In this document: positions 10,847 to 22,392 of the stretch, one piece after another
How positions within the stretch are numbered: the stretch's first letter is position 1
How the letters are laid out: every line of letters starts with the position of its first letter
Source of the DNA: Filosporella fistucella
Lineage: Eukaryota; Ascomycota; Leotiomycetes; Helotiales
Direction: 5' to 3'
DNA: 64,000 bases
Assembly (NCBI GenBank): GCA_030077755.1
Contig: JAQJZZ010000017.1
Location: 2,046,001-2,110,000, forward strand
The notes under the pieces: generated by a model
Told to the model about the DNA's origin: nothing
Database searches by the model: none
The model's input: only the letters and a program-made list of their open reading frames with translations
Made by a program: the position numbers and the translations under genes

Positions 10847-12429
10847 CTCGAGAGGGGGAAAAGGGAAAGGTTATAGTTTGGGAGCAGAAATCTGAAAGGA
10901 GAGAATATGGCTTGAGCATTATTTTACTTGCTTGCTGATGATTGGATGAATGAAGATGATGAGATGATTCCAGCAGAGTTGAAAAGATTCATGAGTCAAG
11001 TGATATATTTTACCGGTCAGAAGCAGTTGAACTTGGTTCCCGTGATTAGCAAGAGCTTTCTCCCAAATTCGTGGTAGAGTGACCCCAATACACATAGCTA
11101 AATATTTTGCTGGTACCATTGGTGACCAAACAAAGAACGAAGCGCGATGCGGATTGAAGTATCTCAGGGGTATGAGTCTTCTTTAACTAACAGCCTCCGG
11201 TTCACAATAAATGTTGCTAGAAAAGGAGGGAAGTTTTGATAATTATGCAACTCGCACACGTGGTATGAATTTTGCACAACTCCCTTCCCTGCAATCCTTC
11301 CATACCCACCACATTTCCCATTCTTCACAGCTACCCACCAAATGTCCAACACAATCCACATTTCGTCTTTCTTTCCTCTTATCTCAAAGCAAAGTGATGA
11401 GGTATCAATCAGATCAGATGATAAATCCCGAAACGACTAGATCTCGGCATCTCATAACGGCTTACTGCAGCGAAATCAATTGGTTCACCCCTCCAACCCT
11501 TACCACGGCCAAGACATGTAAGAAAAGCTTCTTTGCACAAGCATTACGCCCCAGCGCGCTTTCATGATGCAATGGATATATTGGGAATTTGATATCTTAA
11601 TTGGGTACGGGATTTGAATACTTCTGATGGGATGTTTGGTTCTCATAGTGCCTTTTTTTCCATACAGGGCCAACTAAAGGTTATATGCTTCAAAATAGAG
11701 GTTACAATCACGACTAAATTATATATTTCTACAACATAGGAATGTAGAGAGAAATTAAAAGAAATTTTCCTTCTTCCAAGTACCGGCAAACCATGTCATC
11801 GTTTTGACACGACGGTCTGCCGATCTCGAGTTGGTTTCCTTGGCAGATCGGTAGTCAGCTCGTCAGTTCAGGATGGATACTTCCACATCATGCAAGGTTC
11901 TCGACTTCCACTTTTGACTTCGAGGCAGTCAACGAGAAGACATAAGAGGTGATATTTGCGACTTTAGTCATTTTCATAGCGATGATGAGAATTCTCGATT
12001 GCATCAAGTGACGCCATGAAGCGTTAGGAAAGAAAATATACATTTCCTCTTCATTGAGTATTGTGCAATTGCAAAGTATTCAGAGTCCGACCTTCCTAAT
12101 TCTATGAAGAGAAGAACTAGAGATGCTAACTGGTTATCATTGCTTGTATATTTAGTGGAGAACTTTCCCCAGATGCGGGCATTGCATGGATTCTCCACAC
12201 AAAACGACTGGGAAGTCAGTATCGTGGTTCCCTGGATCGAGGAGATGGACTGCTATCTAGCGCTCACCAGTCTAGTTCTCTTCTCTAGTAAGGATGGATG
12301 TATTTGTTCATTCAACTTATCGTCTTCGAGCGACAAGTCTTGTTCTTGAACCTTCCATTTCCTCCATTTCCGCCATCTCGTTCTTCGTATTTGAAGTATA
12401 TCCTCACTCATCAAGTCTCAATCAGCACC
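10847..12429. other. Gene-free interval upstream of the FNT channel gene
   Basis: About 1.6 kb with only short random ORFs. The last 80 bases before 12430 are pyrimidine-rich (CTTCCATTTCCTCC-like), a common leader feature of filamentous-fungal genes. No RNA gene or repeat was seen. Confidence 0.45.
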
Positions 12430-13595
12430 ATGGACGCCTTCACCCCCGCTCAGACAGCTGAACTCGTCTCTCGAGTTGGTGCAAAGAAAGAACGTATGCG
12501 AATCGATAAAATGATAATCAATTCCTTCCTCGGCGGTGCACTTATCTCTTTCGGCTGCGCTCTTTCTCTCAGTACAAATTCATCACCATGGTTTCAGATA
12601 AATGCGCCAGGTCTCCTCCGGACCATCTCTGCTATGGTTTTTCCAGTTGGTCTCATCATGATTGTTCTCACTGGAGCGGATCTGTTCACAAGTTATTGCA
12701 TGTACTCAGTTGTAGCCCTCTTACATCGCAGATGCAGTTTCTTTGATTTGTTGAAGACCTGGTTCGTGAGTTTCTTTGGAAATTTAGCTGGTGCTTTGTT
12801 TTTCATGGCTGTACTTACTGGGTGTAAGTCATCATTTCCTATCTCACTTATCAAGTAGATACTGATGCCCATTAGATGGAGGAACGTTTGAAACTGGAGC
12901 ATACAAAGCGGAGGCGCTGAACTTCGCGAAAACGAAAGCCGTGGACCCACAATGGCACCAAATCTTCCTACGAGCCATCATCTGTAACTGGCTTGTCTGC
13001 ATGGCTGTATTTCTTGCAATGCAATCCCGAGAAATAATCTCAAAGATCGTGGCTATCTGGTTTCCTGTTATGTGTTTCGTTGCACTTGGCGCAGACCACG
13101 TTATTGCGAATATGTACTTCATTCCTCTCGCCATCTTTCTTGGCGCACCAGAACCTCTTACTGTTGGATATTATATTTGGAAGAGTATGATTCCAAGTTT
13201 GTTGGGGAATATTGTGGGAGGATCATTGTTTACAGGGGTGGTGTATTGGTATCTTTTTTTGGCAGGAGGAGAGGAGGTGGAAATACATTTTGATCAGCTG
13301 CCAATGGACACTGGTGTTTACCAGGCCGGTAAGTCATGTGTCCACTACCAGCTCTCACCTCACTCTTGATCTCGCCTCCTTTCCCAGTCCCCAACTGATT
13401 TAATTAGGCGAACCTCTCGAACGTAACATCACAGCCGGCGGAGCTGGCACAGGATACCAGTACAATGGCAACTCCCCCCGCACAGTCCCAGACTCAGGGA
13501 ATCGAGGAGTAAGCGGCTGGGCAAGGGAACTTCACGCGAGACATTTCATTAAGGATAAAGAAATGATAAATGGTGGTTCTGACAGCTCTGCTTGA
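12430..13595 (+). CDS. Formate/nitrite transporter (FNT) family channel
   Basis: Integral membrane channel for small monovalent anions such as formate or nitrite. Exons 12430-12823, 12876-13328 and 13408-13595 join in frame to about 344 residues. The start ATG sits in a strong CACCATGG context. Family landmarks include an amphipathic N-terminus, GGALISFGCALSL in the first membrane helix, MVFPVGLIMIVLTGADLFTS (the broken helix carrying the T-G-A-D/E-L-F-T motif), a matching second half with NWLVCMAVFLAM, and MIPSLLGNIVGGSLFTGVVY near the last helix. Six membrane helices are expected, and the first half-loop and second half-loop are both present. The roughly 60-residue hydrophilic C-terminus is longer than in bacterial proteins. 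In fungi the best-known member is the nitrite transporter NitA; no nitrate-assimilation genes are adjacent here, so the substrate is undecided. Confidence 0.92.
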
Positions 13596-14217
13596 AGTTT
13601 CAGCCAGGAAGGAGTTCGTGCAACTGGAGTTGGAAAATGAGTGCATCTTTAGACGGCTAAGATTACGTCTCCTGGTATTGGGTTGGTTTCAGCTTATGCT
13701 ACCATATTTTGGGTAAATTTCTTGCCGGACTCCAGGCTGGGTCGTTCATGCGAGAGTGTTTGATATCATTGGCAATAATATGCAGTCATTATTACATTGT
13801 CTGACAAACGCTACCCCCTCGAGCAGAGTTCTGTATGATTTCACAATTCAGATTCGGAACTCTCAAGATAGAAGTAACTATGGCATCAGTGCTTAGTAGC
13901 ACGATATATTGATTCGCAGATCCAAGACCTTCCACTCCAATCTCGCCTCTATCAGGAAAATAAATTCCAATCAGGCTCCCCAACTTCCACAAAAAAGCAG
14001 ATAGCATACGCGCAAATAAGAAGATCAAAAGACGCTGTGATAAAGCAAGTAGGCACCATTATTCGTGACTCTCATCATATCTATACAAAACGCCATCATG
14101 TTTGTTTCCTGATTAAGGGCACCGTCGCCAGCCCATTGTGTTCTACACCTATTCCAGTTTTCTTCGCTCATCCGCTGCGTCCCCGCCCCGTCTGTTACGC
14201 ACTGAGATGAAGAGAAT
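13596..14217. other. Convergent 3' intergenic spacer
   Basis: About 620 bp between the FNT gene and the secreted-protein gene, which end toward each other. It is expected to hold both 3' untranslated regions. No ORF or structural element of interest was seen. Confidence 0.45.
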
Positions 14218-15766
14218 TTAGACACCAAGAGCGGCGTTGAAGGCATCTGCTGAGGCTTGGCCTGAGGCGGCTCCTATATGATTGTTAGTCTGGATACAAT
14301 GTTGAGAGGTGAAGGGAAACATACCAGCAGCAGCTTGCGCAGTAGTACACGCAGCAATAGCATCAGCTCCAGCCTTACACTTGGAAGAAAGCTGACCACA
14401 GATGAACTGGGCAATAACACCAATCTTCAACGCACTTCCATGGTTGAAATCACCTTGGTTAACAGCCTGGAAGCTAGCTTCCTTGCGTCCATCAAGACCG
14501 ACTGCGAATTTCACAGCTGGGTTAGAGCAAGATCCGAAGTCCAAAGACTGACGACGGAGCTTCTTTGCGGAGGCAGCGGCGTTGCAGGCTTTTTCTTGGG
14601 CACCGCAATCACTGACTGAGGTTCCGGCTAGGGCACCAGAGTTGGCGGCGTTAGAACAGGCGTTGTTTTGGATGGCGCATGAGCGTTGGAGTGCGGCGCC
14701 GGCGTTGACGAATGTTGCGCCGTTGACGGAGAAGGGACGGTCGCCTGCTGAGGAGATGACGGGTGGTGGGGCACCGCCGAGGGCACCGGTGAAGGTTTGT
14801 ACGTTGGCTGGGAGCGCGGTTAGTATATCTTCAATTTTGTGATGAAGTAGAGAACTTACCTCCAGCGGCACTGGCAGGGGTGGCGCTGACTGCAGCCTTC
14901 GCGGAAGCAACTGGAGCAGCTGAGGCGTCGACGACGACAGTTTGGACAACTTGTGCTGCACAGGCTGAGGCGGTGCTGCCGGCGACGGCTGTACCGGCAC
15001 CTGCCTTGCCACCAGCTGCCTTTACGGCAGCATCAATTTCAGCAGCGGTGGCGTCTTCAACGAGGAGTTTTTGGGAGAAGATACAGCCTTCGACATCGTC
15101 GACAGTGTCACAGGTGTTTCCTGCTCCGGTGTTGTCGGTGACCTGTGAATGTTAGATTGAGTATCGAAAAGTGAGCGGAGAACTTACCAATCCTGGTGCG
15201 AAGGTGCCAGAGAGAAGAGCGAGTTGAGGATCAGCTCCGATGGAAGCGAGTTGAACAGCAAGAGCAAGAACAATGTCCTTGTTGATTTTGGCTGCACCAG
15301 CAGAAGCAGGATCTTGATGCTGGGTAATGGCTGCGATCTCTTTGTTGACAGCAGTCTCTGTGCAGAGCACACTAGCAAGTCCAACCTTTCCAGTGTTTCT
15401 CTCCAAAGCAGCATACAACAAAGCATCAGCTTGGCCAGTCACATTTCCAGCTGCCTTTGCGTTGGTGAAAGCTTGATCAGCAGTAGCTTGATGTAAGCAA
15501 TCGAGGTTGGTGATGGTTCCGGCACCTGCTGCCGCAGCAGCGTTACCGAGGAGACCGAAAACTGGGTCCTGGATTCCCGCTGGGTTGTCCAAATTCAAGT
15601 TAACTCGGACACCGTCGAGGAATCTGTTGTGAGAGTGCTCTTGAGGAACTTCACGACCGGCGAGGACGCCACGAGGAACCAAGTAGACATTTTTGGGACT
15701 GGCGGTTGGTGCTGCGGTTGCGAGGCCAAAGAAGGCAATGAGGATGGATGCGGTTTCGTACTTCAT
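14218..15766 (-). CDS. Secreted alanine-rich, cysteine-containing protein of unknown function
   Basis: Four exons on the minus strand (15766-15188, 15142-14861 or 14860, 14807-14325, 14273-14218) give about 466 residues in one frame. The N-terminus is a clear secretory signal (hydrophobic ASILIAFFGLATAAP), followed by a possible processing region. The first half is Ala/Gly-rich with few cysteines and one N-glycosylation sequon (NVT). The middle has an Ala-rich linker. The second half carries RPFSVNGATFVNAGAALQRS and a run of paired cysteines (CAIQNNAC, VSDCGAQEKACN), then a terminal domain with FICGQLSSKCKAGADAI. No GPI-type hydrophobic tail is present, so it is probably an extracellular or wall-associated protein. 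From memory, similar architectures occur in many ascomycete secreted proteins of unknown function, sometimes misleadingly labelled in databases; I cannot assign a role. Confidence 0.8.
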
Positions 15767-18614
15767 GATGGCGGTCAGAAAGAGTGTTGTTGATATAAGA
15801 ATATACAGTTAAAAGAAGGGCCGGCCTAATGTAGGGGATAGTCGAAGAAAGCGATAAAGAATGTGTAGAAGAATAAAGTTCACAGAACTGGACAACAGAA
15901 AGAATGTATAGTGAACTGAAAGAGAGACTGGAAATGCGATGCAGGAGAAACAGCAATGCAAAGTGGCAGTCCTTCTCTTATACCTTGAATCGCTGGGAAA
16001 CTTCATTTCCCTCTGAGCTCTGGATCAAACCGCAGACCGGCATGGCATCCTGCTCCTGTCACCCTGAGCATTCAACTTGAATTACTGCATGGGAGATCAT
16101 ACCTGGAGAACATGGCGTTTGCCGAGGAGTTCGTCCCTCCGTATTCCAGCCGCTCAGCCCAATCATCGTATGGTGGTAGCATCATACCGTATGCTCGAGC
16201 GCGGCTACAAGTACCTTTGACGCTCGGCGGACTCACCGATTGGGCTGAAGCGGTTTTGGTGGGCCAAGATAATATCATGAACCCCTTGCTTGCCCTTGCC
16301 ATGACACAGGGTCTATACTAGATCTTCGGTATCAGAAGGTGAGATGAGAGGCAATTCCAAGGCTATTCCCTCTCCGACCATCGCCGCGGTCGAGTGTCTG
16401 AAATGAGAGACGCCTCATGCTTGATCTACAGCCACAACTCCGGTAACGAAGGCCGTGAGGGTATACGATTGGTGTCATAGCGAGAAGTGGCCGTTATTGT
16501 GAAAATATCAGATGGGCGGGCATTTCTTGGGACGGATGTCGTCTCATAAGGTTTGAGTTTCGCAGGCGAGGATGTGTTGGGACCCCTGACTTGAGACGAC
16601 CACGTGATTATTTCAGGGGTAACGGGCATATTCAACCAGGATACAAGCAAGCGCTCGCAAAGAGATTTTGCCGTTTGAGCCTCAGAATTTGCGCTCAAAG
16701 TTCTGCATCCGGTAACTCATTCGTTGTTGTCGTCACCATCTGATATTTTCGATAACTGTTGAAGCTGGGGAGAACAGGCGACGGGGCCCGTTGATATCAG
16801 ATTCTAGGTCAGGCGTTTTCAAATTATGCTCTTAGTATGATTTCATGTCCTTCAATCAAAACCACAATGGTATTGAGTCAGCAGTCATCCGAAATCCTGT
16901 TAAACTTTCTCGTCCCGCTGTCAATATTCTTGTTCGTAACAAAATTCAAGCCACGTCAGGATGATCACCACTGAGTCGCTGACCGCCCGATTGTCTGATG
17001 TTTCTTTGCATAACAAAGCAGATCATAAAAAGGGTTAAAATATCAGATGGAATTAAGATGTAGGACGAACATATCGTTTATGCCATAAACTCGGGAAATC
17101 TGATCTGGAAATCCCGACTGACGTCCCCAAATTCTGTGCATCTGCTGATCACTCTGTGGAGGAAAATCAGTGGTCATGATTCGAGATCGTTGGGCGTGGG
17201 GTAGAACATTAGGAAGCATGATTGAGATCAGACTCTCATGAGGAAGTTTCTATACCGATGTGAAAAATGCATTGGGAACTCCTGCATTGGGATGACAGAC
17301 AAACGCATATTGCCCTATTGTCAATTAAAAAGATCTTTATACCCCACAGACGTCATTGTGGCTATGAACGTCCCACAAGTGTCCCAAAGGACGCAGCCAG
17401 AAATCATAACAGTCCCGAAATCTTGGGCAAAAACGTGGGAAGCAGAAATTCTTATTGCAATCTTCTCTTTTTCAACTTTAGGATAAATGGATAAAAGCCG
17501 TGCCGTGCATCGAAAACATAATCTATATTATATTCTATGCTCTTCCCACACAACCATCACTAGAACTCCTCGCGCACCAGGTGCGATTACGAGTCCGGAA
17601 TGGCGTTTCCCATGAATCTAAGACATCCGTTACGAATATCCAAAATTGCGAATATATAACTGTGCGATCCAAGTCTTAAGGCTGCAGTTTCGAAGCTTTG
17701 CTTGATTTTGCTATTGCATCAACGTGGGGGTGTACTCGGTAGCATCGAGGAGGTACCTGTGTACATGGCATTGTTACACACGCTTTGCGTATATGCGAAT
17801 TTGTTCAATGAACGACAACATCCATAAGCGTAAAGTCTTCTAATCTCTGCTAAGATGTTTGAGCAACGGCCAAGATATATCGCCTTACAGAAGCCGCATG
17901 AAGCAGACCCGGCACTTGCGTCTAGATGAACTTCGAAAGACACGATCAGCGTTCTCGTCTCTTGTCAAACAAATGATCGAGTATTATCAGATCTAATAAC
18001 AAAAGTCTCCTTGGACCCGGGACCGAAGCATAAGTTTATGTACCCAAAGCTGTGGCAAGTATTGCCAACCCTGTTTTATCGATGTTGGAGAACTGCTTTC
18101 TGCATGAGTTCAAACACTTTTTTGGCACCGTGCAGGATTTTAATGCATGCTAGAACAAGTCTAAGTTGCATAAAGTTATCTGGTAAGTTGTGTTTAAGGT
18201 CGTATTGAAGATTGAGCTTGTAGGGGAGGATAGATGGACCTGGATTCGTGACAGTCACGTTATTTGACCCTTGGAGGCTCCTTCAAACTTAATTCAGCGT
18301 ATTATTTGATCAAAGTCTGAATTCACACCCTTCTTGAACCGCAACACTTATCTTGTGGGTGGCCGGAAGAGCTCGTGAGGTATTTGCAGCTGGATGGGAG
18401 GTTCTCATTGTTGGTCACGTGCTAGGGCTGAATGTGTCGACACACCTTATATGTAATCCTTCACGTCAAGTCGGTCACTATTTTAGTCTTAGCGTAACAA
18501 AAGTTATATTTTCTCTCCCATAAATCACTTTTCAACACTCCATGATGAAGTCCTCAGCCTTTTGATACTTACGGAACAGCTCAACACCCGCTTTCACATC
18601 CATTCAACTTCAAG
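15767..18614. other. Gene-free interval of about 2.8 kb
   Basis: Likely holds the promoter of the secreted-protein gene (right after 15767) and that of the small membrane protein. Short overlapping ORFs occur at about 16070-16700 on both strands, with protein-like composition but no recognisable family and no splice-supported model. CACGTG boxes occur near 16603 and 18417. No RNA gene or repeat array was recognised. Confidence 0.4.
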
Positions 18615-19118
18615 ATGTCAAATCCCGTTGATATCTCCAGGGAACTACCATACCACACCGTGTCACCATCACCTCCCCTATCTTTAGCCTCAGCAACCTC
18701 GGCATTCTCAAGATTCTTCGAGGCCATCCGACTTCCTGCCTGTATTGTCGTTATCTACCCTTGCCTTAGCTATGTCTACGCTGTCATGTTTACTATCTTG
18801 ACATTCATTGTAAGTGGCATTCTTTTCAAATTTCGACGAACAATACCACTTTCTACTTTCATACCTGCTGAATAGAATGTCTTCGACGTTGGTTTCCGGC
18901 TGTGGTTGTTATTTTGGATTATTGGAGTTAGTGTAGAGGCAGTTGTGGATGCGGGATGTTACCTGTTAGAAAAAATCAGGGGGCACAAGATTGACAATTT
19001 CACGTATAAGTTCTCGTCTTTCAGAGTCTTTCAGGGAGCACTACTTATCGTTGCATGTTGTTTTCTAGGGAGTTCTCATTGGGCTGCTCTGAAGAATGAG
19101 CTTCGGGTGTCTGCTTAA
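18615..19118 (+). CDS. Small integral membrane protein, unknown function
   Basis: Two exons, 18615-18809 and 18876-19118, joined by a GTAAGT...ATAG intron in phase 0, give about 145 residues. The N-terminal 30 residues are hydrophilic and Ser/Pro-rich (SPSPPLSLASATSAF). Three or four hydrophobic segments follow: LPACIVVIYPCLSYVYAVMF with FTILTFI, then WLLFWIIGVSVEAVVDAGCY, and FQGALLIVACCFLGSSHWA near the end. A charged loop (LEKIRGHKIDNFTYKF) separates the last two. No family was recognised. The intron and the way hydrophobic segments continue across it support this as a real gene. It is isolated, with over 1.5 kb of non-coding sequence on both sides, so context gives no hint of function. 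Confidence 0.65.
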
Positions 19119-20802
19119 TGGATAATAAATAATCAGTAACTAGTATATGAGGTCTTTCACGCAAATCGTATGTCCAGGTGTTTGAAAATGTCAAGAATGG
19201 TGTCCTGGTGCTTGCGATCCCAATTCTTCGATGTGTCAAAATCCTGAGCATGAGCGTGTAGGACCGGACTTGTACGACGGGGCGTGTCAAAGGTTCGCCA
19301 TCTACATTTCACACATCGACGAGTCGAAACCTTTAAGCAACCACCCACGAGTCGTCCGCGAAGCCCCAATCGTTTTACGTTCTAACTCCCAAGAAACCGA
19401 TAGGATCTCCGGAAGGTTCTGGAAAACTCCGTTCAGCTTGCAATAACTTCCTTATACACCACATATATGAGCTTCGGAACCTCTCTGCTCGCATGTCAAT
19501 CTAAACCTAGCGAACAGCACGCAAGCTATCGGTTCCTGGGGCTTTGGTATACTACTTCCTTTGCCTCCTCAACGACAGTGTCACACTCAGCTATCTCGGC
19601 AACAAGTTCAAAGGCTCTATGATAAAATTCCTCAGAGCATCTGGTCTACATATCCAAAAGTCCAGGGGTGGGTCAGATATACGTAATTGTCTCTCGAACG
19701 TAAACTGATGAGAAGGCATTGCAGACAACATTCGGATTCAGACCTCCGCCAAAGCTACCGGAGAATCGTGATCATGCACCAGGATCTAGATTCAGCAACA
19801 CGTCACCACCCAATTCAATCCACAACTTTGTCTATCTCTGGCCATCGGAAGGGAAGTACCTACTTCACCTGTCGAACATGACCTAGTTTCGATTTGGCAA
19901 TCTTCACGCAATGAGAATTTCTCCAAGAAACTTCTTCGGCGAACAAAGACACTTTTCAGCCAGCTTCTGGGACATTACAAACAAACTGTCAGTCAAAGTT
20001 CGATCTGGGACAATGCCTGACGGTAGGCAGAGTCAGACCGGAAACAAGCAATTCCTCTCTTGCCAATATCTTGACTTCTGCCAGCAGGCTCACTTCGATG
20101 GAGTTGATGCAACATGGGATTTGGATAAAGGACATCATTGTAGAAGACTCAGGGAAGTGGAGTACACGAAGAAGGAGGAGGAAAACATGAAGGCGGAACA
20201 GGTATGGAGGAGCAAGACACGGAAACCACCACGAAGCAGAGCAGGAGACCTTGAGCCGGACCACTGTACAAATTTCGGTAGAAGGCAATACAATATGTTT
20301 CCCAAGAGGGGCATAGAGTCATAGACTGATGATACAATTGAAACTTATGTGGTTCTCAATCTTGCTTTGCAAAAATGGTGAATACACTCAAGTCTCCTCT
20401 TTTCTTCCACATCCTCCAATCCATACATGTCACTTGTGATTTGTTTTCGAGTACAAAGGTTTGAACCTCCAGCTTGGAGTCGAATCTCCTCTTGGCTTCT
20501 TTTCTAAAGCCTCAGTACATGTCGAATTATGATTCCAATATTTGTAGATGAATTTATTTGCCTATTTGTACCTCGACTTTCAAACATGATTCAGATAGCG
20601 TTCCTACATCTGAATTGTAATGTTGAGGTCAGTGAATCTTAACTTGTCAGAAGCTTCGATTATTCATAGCCCATTCAAGCACAATATATTTTGGGTATTT
20701 AAACAAACGATGTAGCTAGCATGCTCTCCAATTACATCCAAGAACCCTCAAGCAACAGTAAAATACAACATACTATCATACCCTATCGTAATTAAAGTCA
20801 TC
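19119..20802. other. Gene-free interval upstream of the Cys-rich protein pair
   Basis: About 1.7 kb. A 137-codon open frame at 19911-20324 lacks recognisable domains and splice support, so I did not call it. The right end has a TATA-like, AT-rich stretch before the start at 20803. Confidence 0.4.
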
Positions 20803-21112
20803 ATGGGTGGCAAAACTCAAGATGGCTTCAAGAAACAAGGAATCGTATCGCGCCTGAGCTTTAAGAAAGATTCTGGTGGGAAACTTGGATGGAAATGTTG
20901 TCAAACAGGCTTAGTAGCTGAGAATTTGTATCAGGCACATGTAGCAGTAAGGGTTACGATTCACATTGTTTTACGAAAGAATACTAACAAAATTGATTTA
21001 GATCAGAACAGTAATGGAACCGTTCGAAAACATTACGTGTAGAGTATGCAGTCATACCAGGTGTGAATCTTGCATTATTGGACCACTAGATGGATCGGAA
21101 TTGAAGTTTTGA
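20803..21112 (+). CDS. Small Cys-rich putative zinc-binding protein (WxCC / CxxCxHxxCxxC), member 1
   Basis: Two exons, 20803-20946 and 21002-21112, with a phase-0 GTAAGG...TTTAG intron, encode about 84 residues. The first exon ends shortly after the motif GWKCCQTG. The second exon supplies ITCRVCSHTRCESC, a perfect C-x2-C-x-H-x2-C-x2-C array, followed by a short tail ending SELKF. With the upstream CC pair this gives enough ligands to bind one or two zinc ions, so the product is probably a small zinc-binding protein. There is no signal peptide and no membrane segment, and the N-terminus is basic. The downstream gene at 21398 shares both motifs and also has an intron soon after the WxCC motif, so the two are related. 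Function is unknown. Confidence 0.7.
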
Positions 21113-21397
21113 GAATGGCAGCCCGCAACGAGATGAGAGACCTTTGGGAGAATTGACACGCCACCAAGATTGGAACTTATGTATTTTAGAACTTTATCGA
21201 TTCGACGTTGCTTTTGAGTGTTATAGAGAGCCCTTGAGATATAAATCAATAGTAGACCGCCCTATGTGTGTGATCAAGTTAGATCAATTGCTGAATAGCC
21301 TCGATTCACCCTACTCCACGTGATATTATAAATACTTAAATCCCTTCTATCCCGCAAACTCAACATCACTACCATCCTAAGAGCCAACGACAGCATC

Positions 21398-22392
21398 ATG
21401 TCGTCGCTCTCGGTGCCGGTCCAGAGACCGAATCGGTTTACTCTTCTCAAGAGGAGATCGAAAGTCCCGTCGGCCTTTGGAAGATCAAGCAGTTCACCAA
21501 TTCCATACACCCCTCCTATCCACAGAACCAACTCGACCTTCTCCCTCATCCTGCGCCCCAACCTGAACAATCAGAGCAGAGTCTCTATAGCACCATCTGA
21601 GCTTCTACCATCAGAGTCTGCATCAGAAATAGAGCCAGTTCCATTCTCGGAATCTACTCTCTCACTATTGCACAAACCTGTAGGCTGGAAGTGCTGCCAA
21701 GTTGGTCGCGTAATCGATGGCAAAATACCTCATCCGGAGGTCAGTTTCATTTCATAATTTTCAGTCTTCAGTCAATTTATCCCCTGTTTCCATATGTGTT
21801 GCTAATACATCGACGATAGAACAAGTTCAATACCCCCGAGAGATATAAGCCAATCCCTGATCCAAAGCGAAAGATGAAGAATCGGCTTTCAAGACTCAGG
21901 ATTTGCCAAACCCCAAGCGAGGCTCAAGCTGAGGAAATCAAGCAGGTGAAGAAGAAAGGCAGGGCCAGAAATCTTCCTGGAAGTATGGCTTTGCATGCGT
22001 TGTTGGACAATATTAAGTATCGTTTCTTCAAACGACCTCCAGTATATTGGGAGTGTTGCCACACAGGAATGATCGATCATCAAGGAAAACAACCACACCC
22101 ACCTGTACTCCTTGTAAGTCTTTCTCTCTTCACTAAACAATCACCTCTTTGACTCATAAAACTGTAATAGCGTCGCAGCTGACCCCTATACCAACAGGTT
22201 CGAGACAACAAAGAAACCGCCATGAGAGTCCCGACTTTCATCTCTAAGCCAAGATGGTGGTGTCCAATCTGCAAGCATACATACTGTTCCGAGTGCGTTG
22301 ATGTAGATAATTACGAAGCACCAAACAGGAAGAGAGCGAAGGCATGCCAAATCTGCAAACATGAGAAATGTGAGCGTTGCATCGATTTGTAG
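21398..22392 (+). CDS. Cys-rich putative zinc-binding protein, member 2 (duplicated modules)
   Basis: Three exons (21398-21739, 21820-22113, 22198-22392) join in phase 0 to about 276 residues. The N-terminal 100 residues are basic and Ser/Pro-rich (low complexity). The motif WKCCQVG appears at about residue 99, just before the first intron. A second copy, YWECCHTG, lies just before the second intron. The last exon carries two C-x2-C-x-H-x2-C-x2-C arrays, CPICKHTYCSEC and CQICKHEKCERC, the second at the very C-terminus. So each half-module is present twice, against once in the 84-residue neighbour 285 bp upstream on the same strand. This is best explained by duplication within a family. A zinc-dependent binding role (protein or nucleic acid) is inference; no named family was recognised. 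Confidence 0.75.

Noticed and set aside
16072..16698. Overlapping short frames on both strands
   Set aside because: Looked protein-like at first, but neither strand can be joined into a longer model, and no family is recognisable.
19911..20324. 137-residue plus-strand frame
   Set aside because: No recognisable domain, no splice support, and a random-looking composition; not enough for a gene call.
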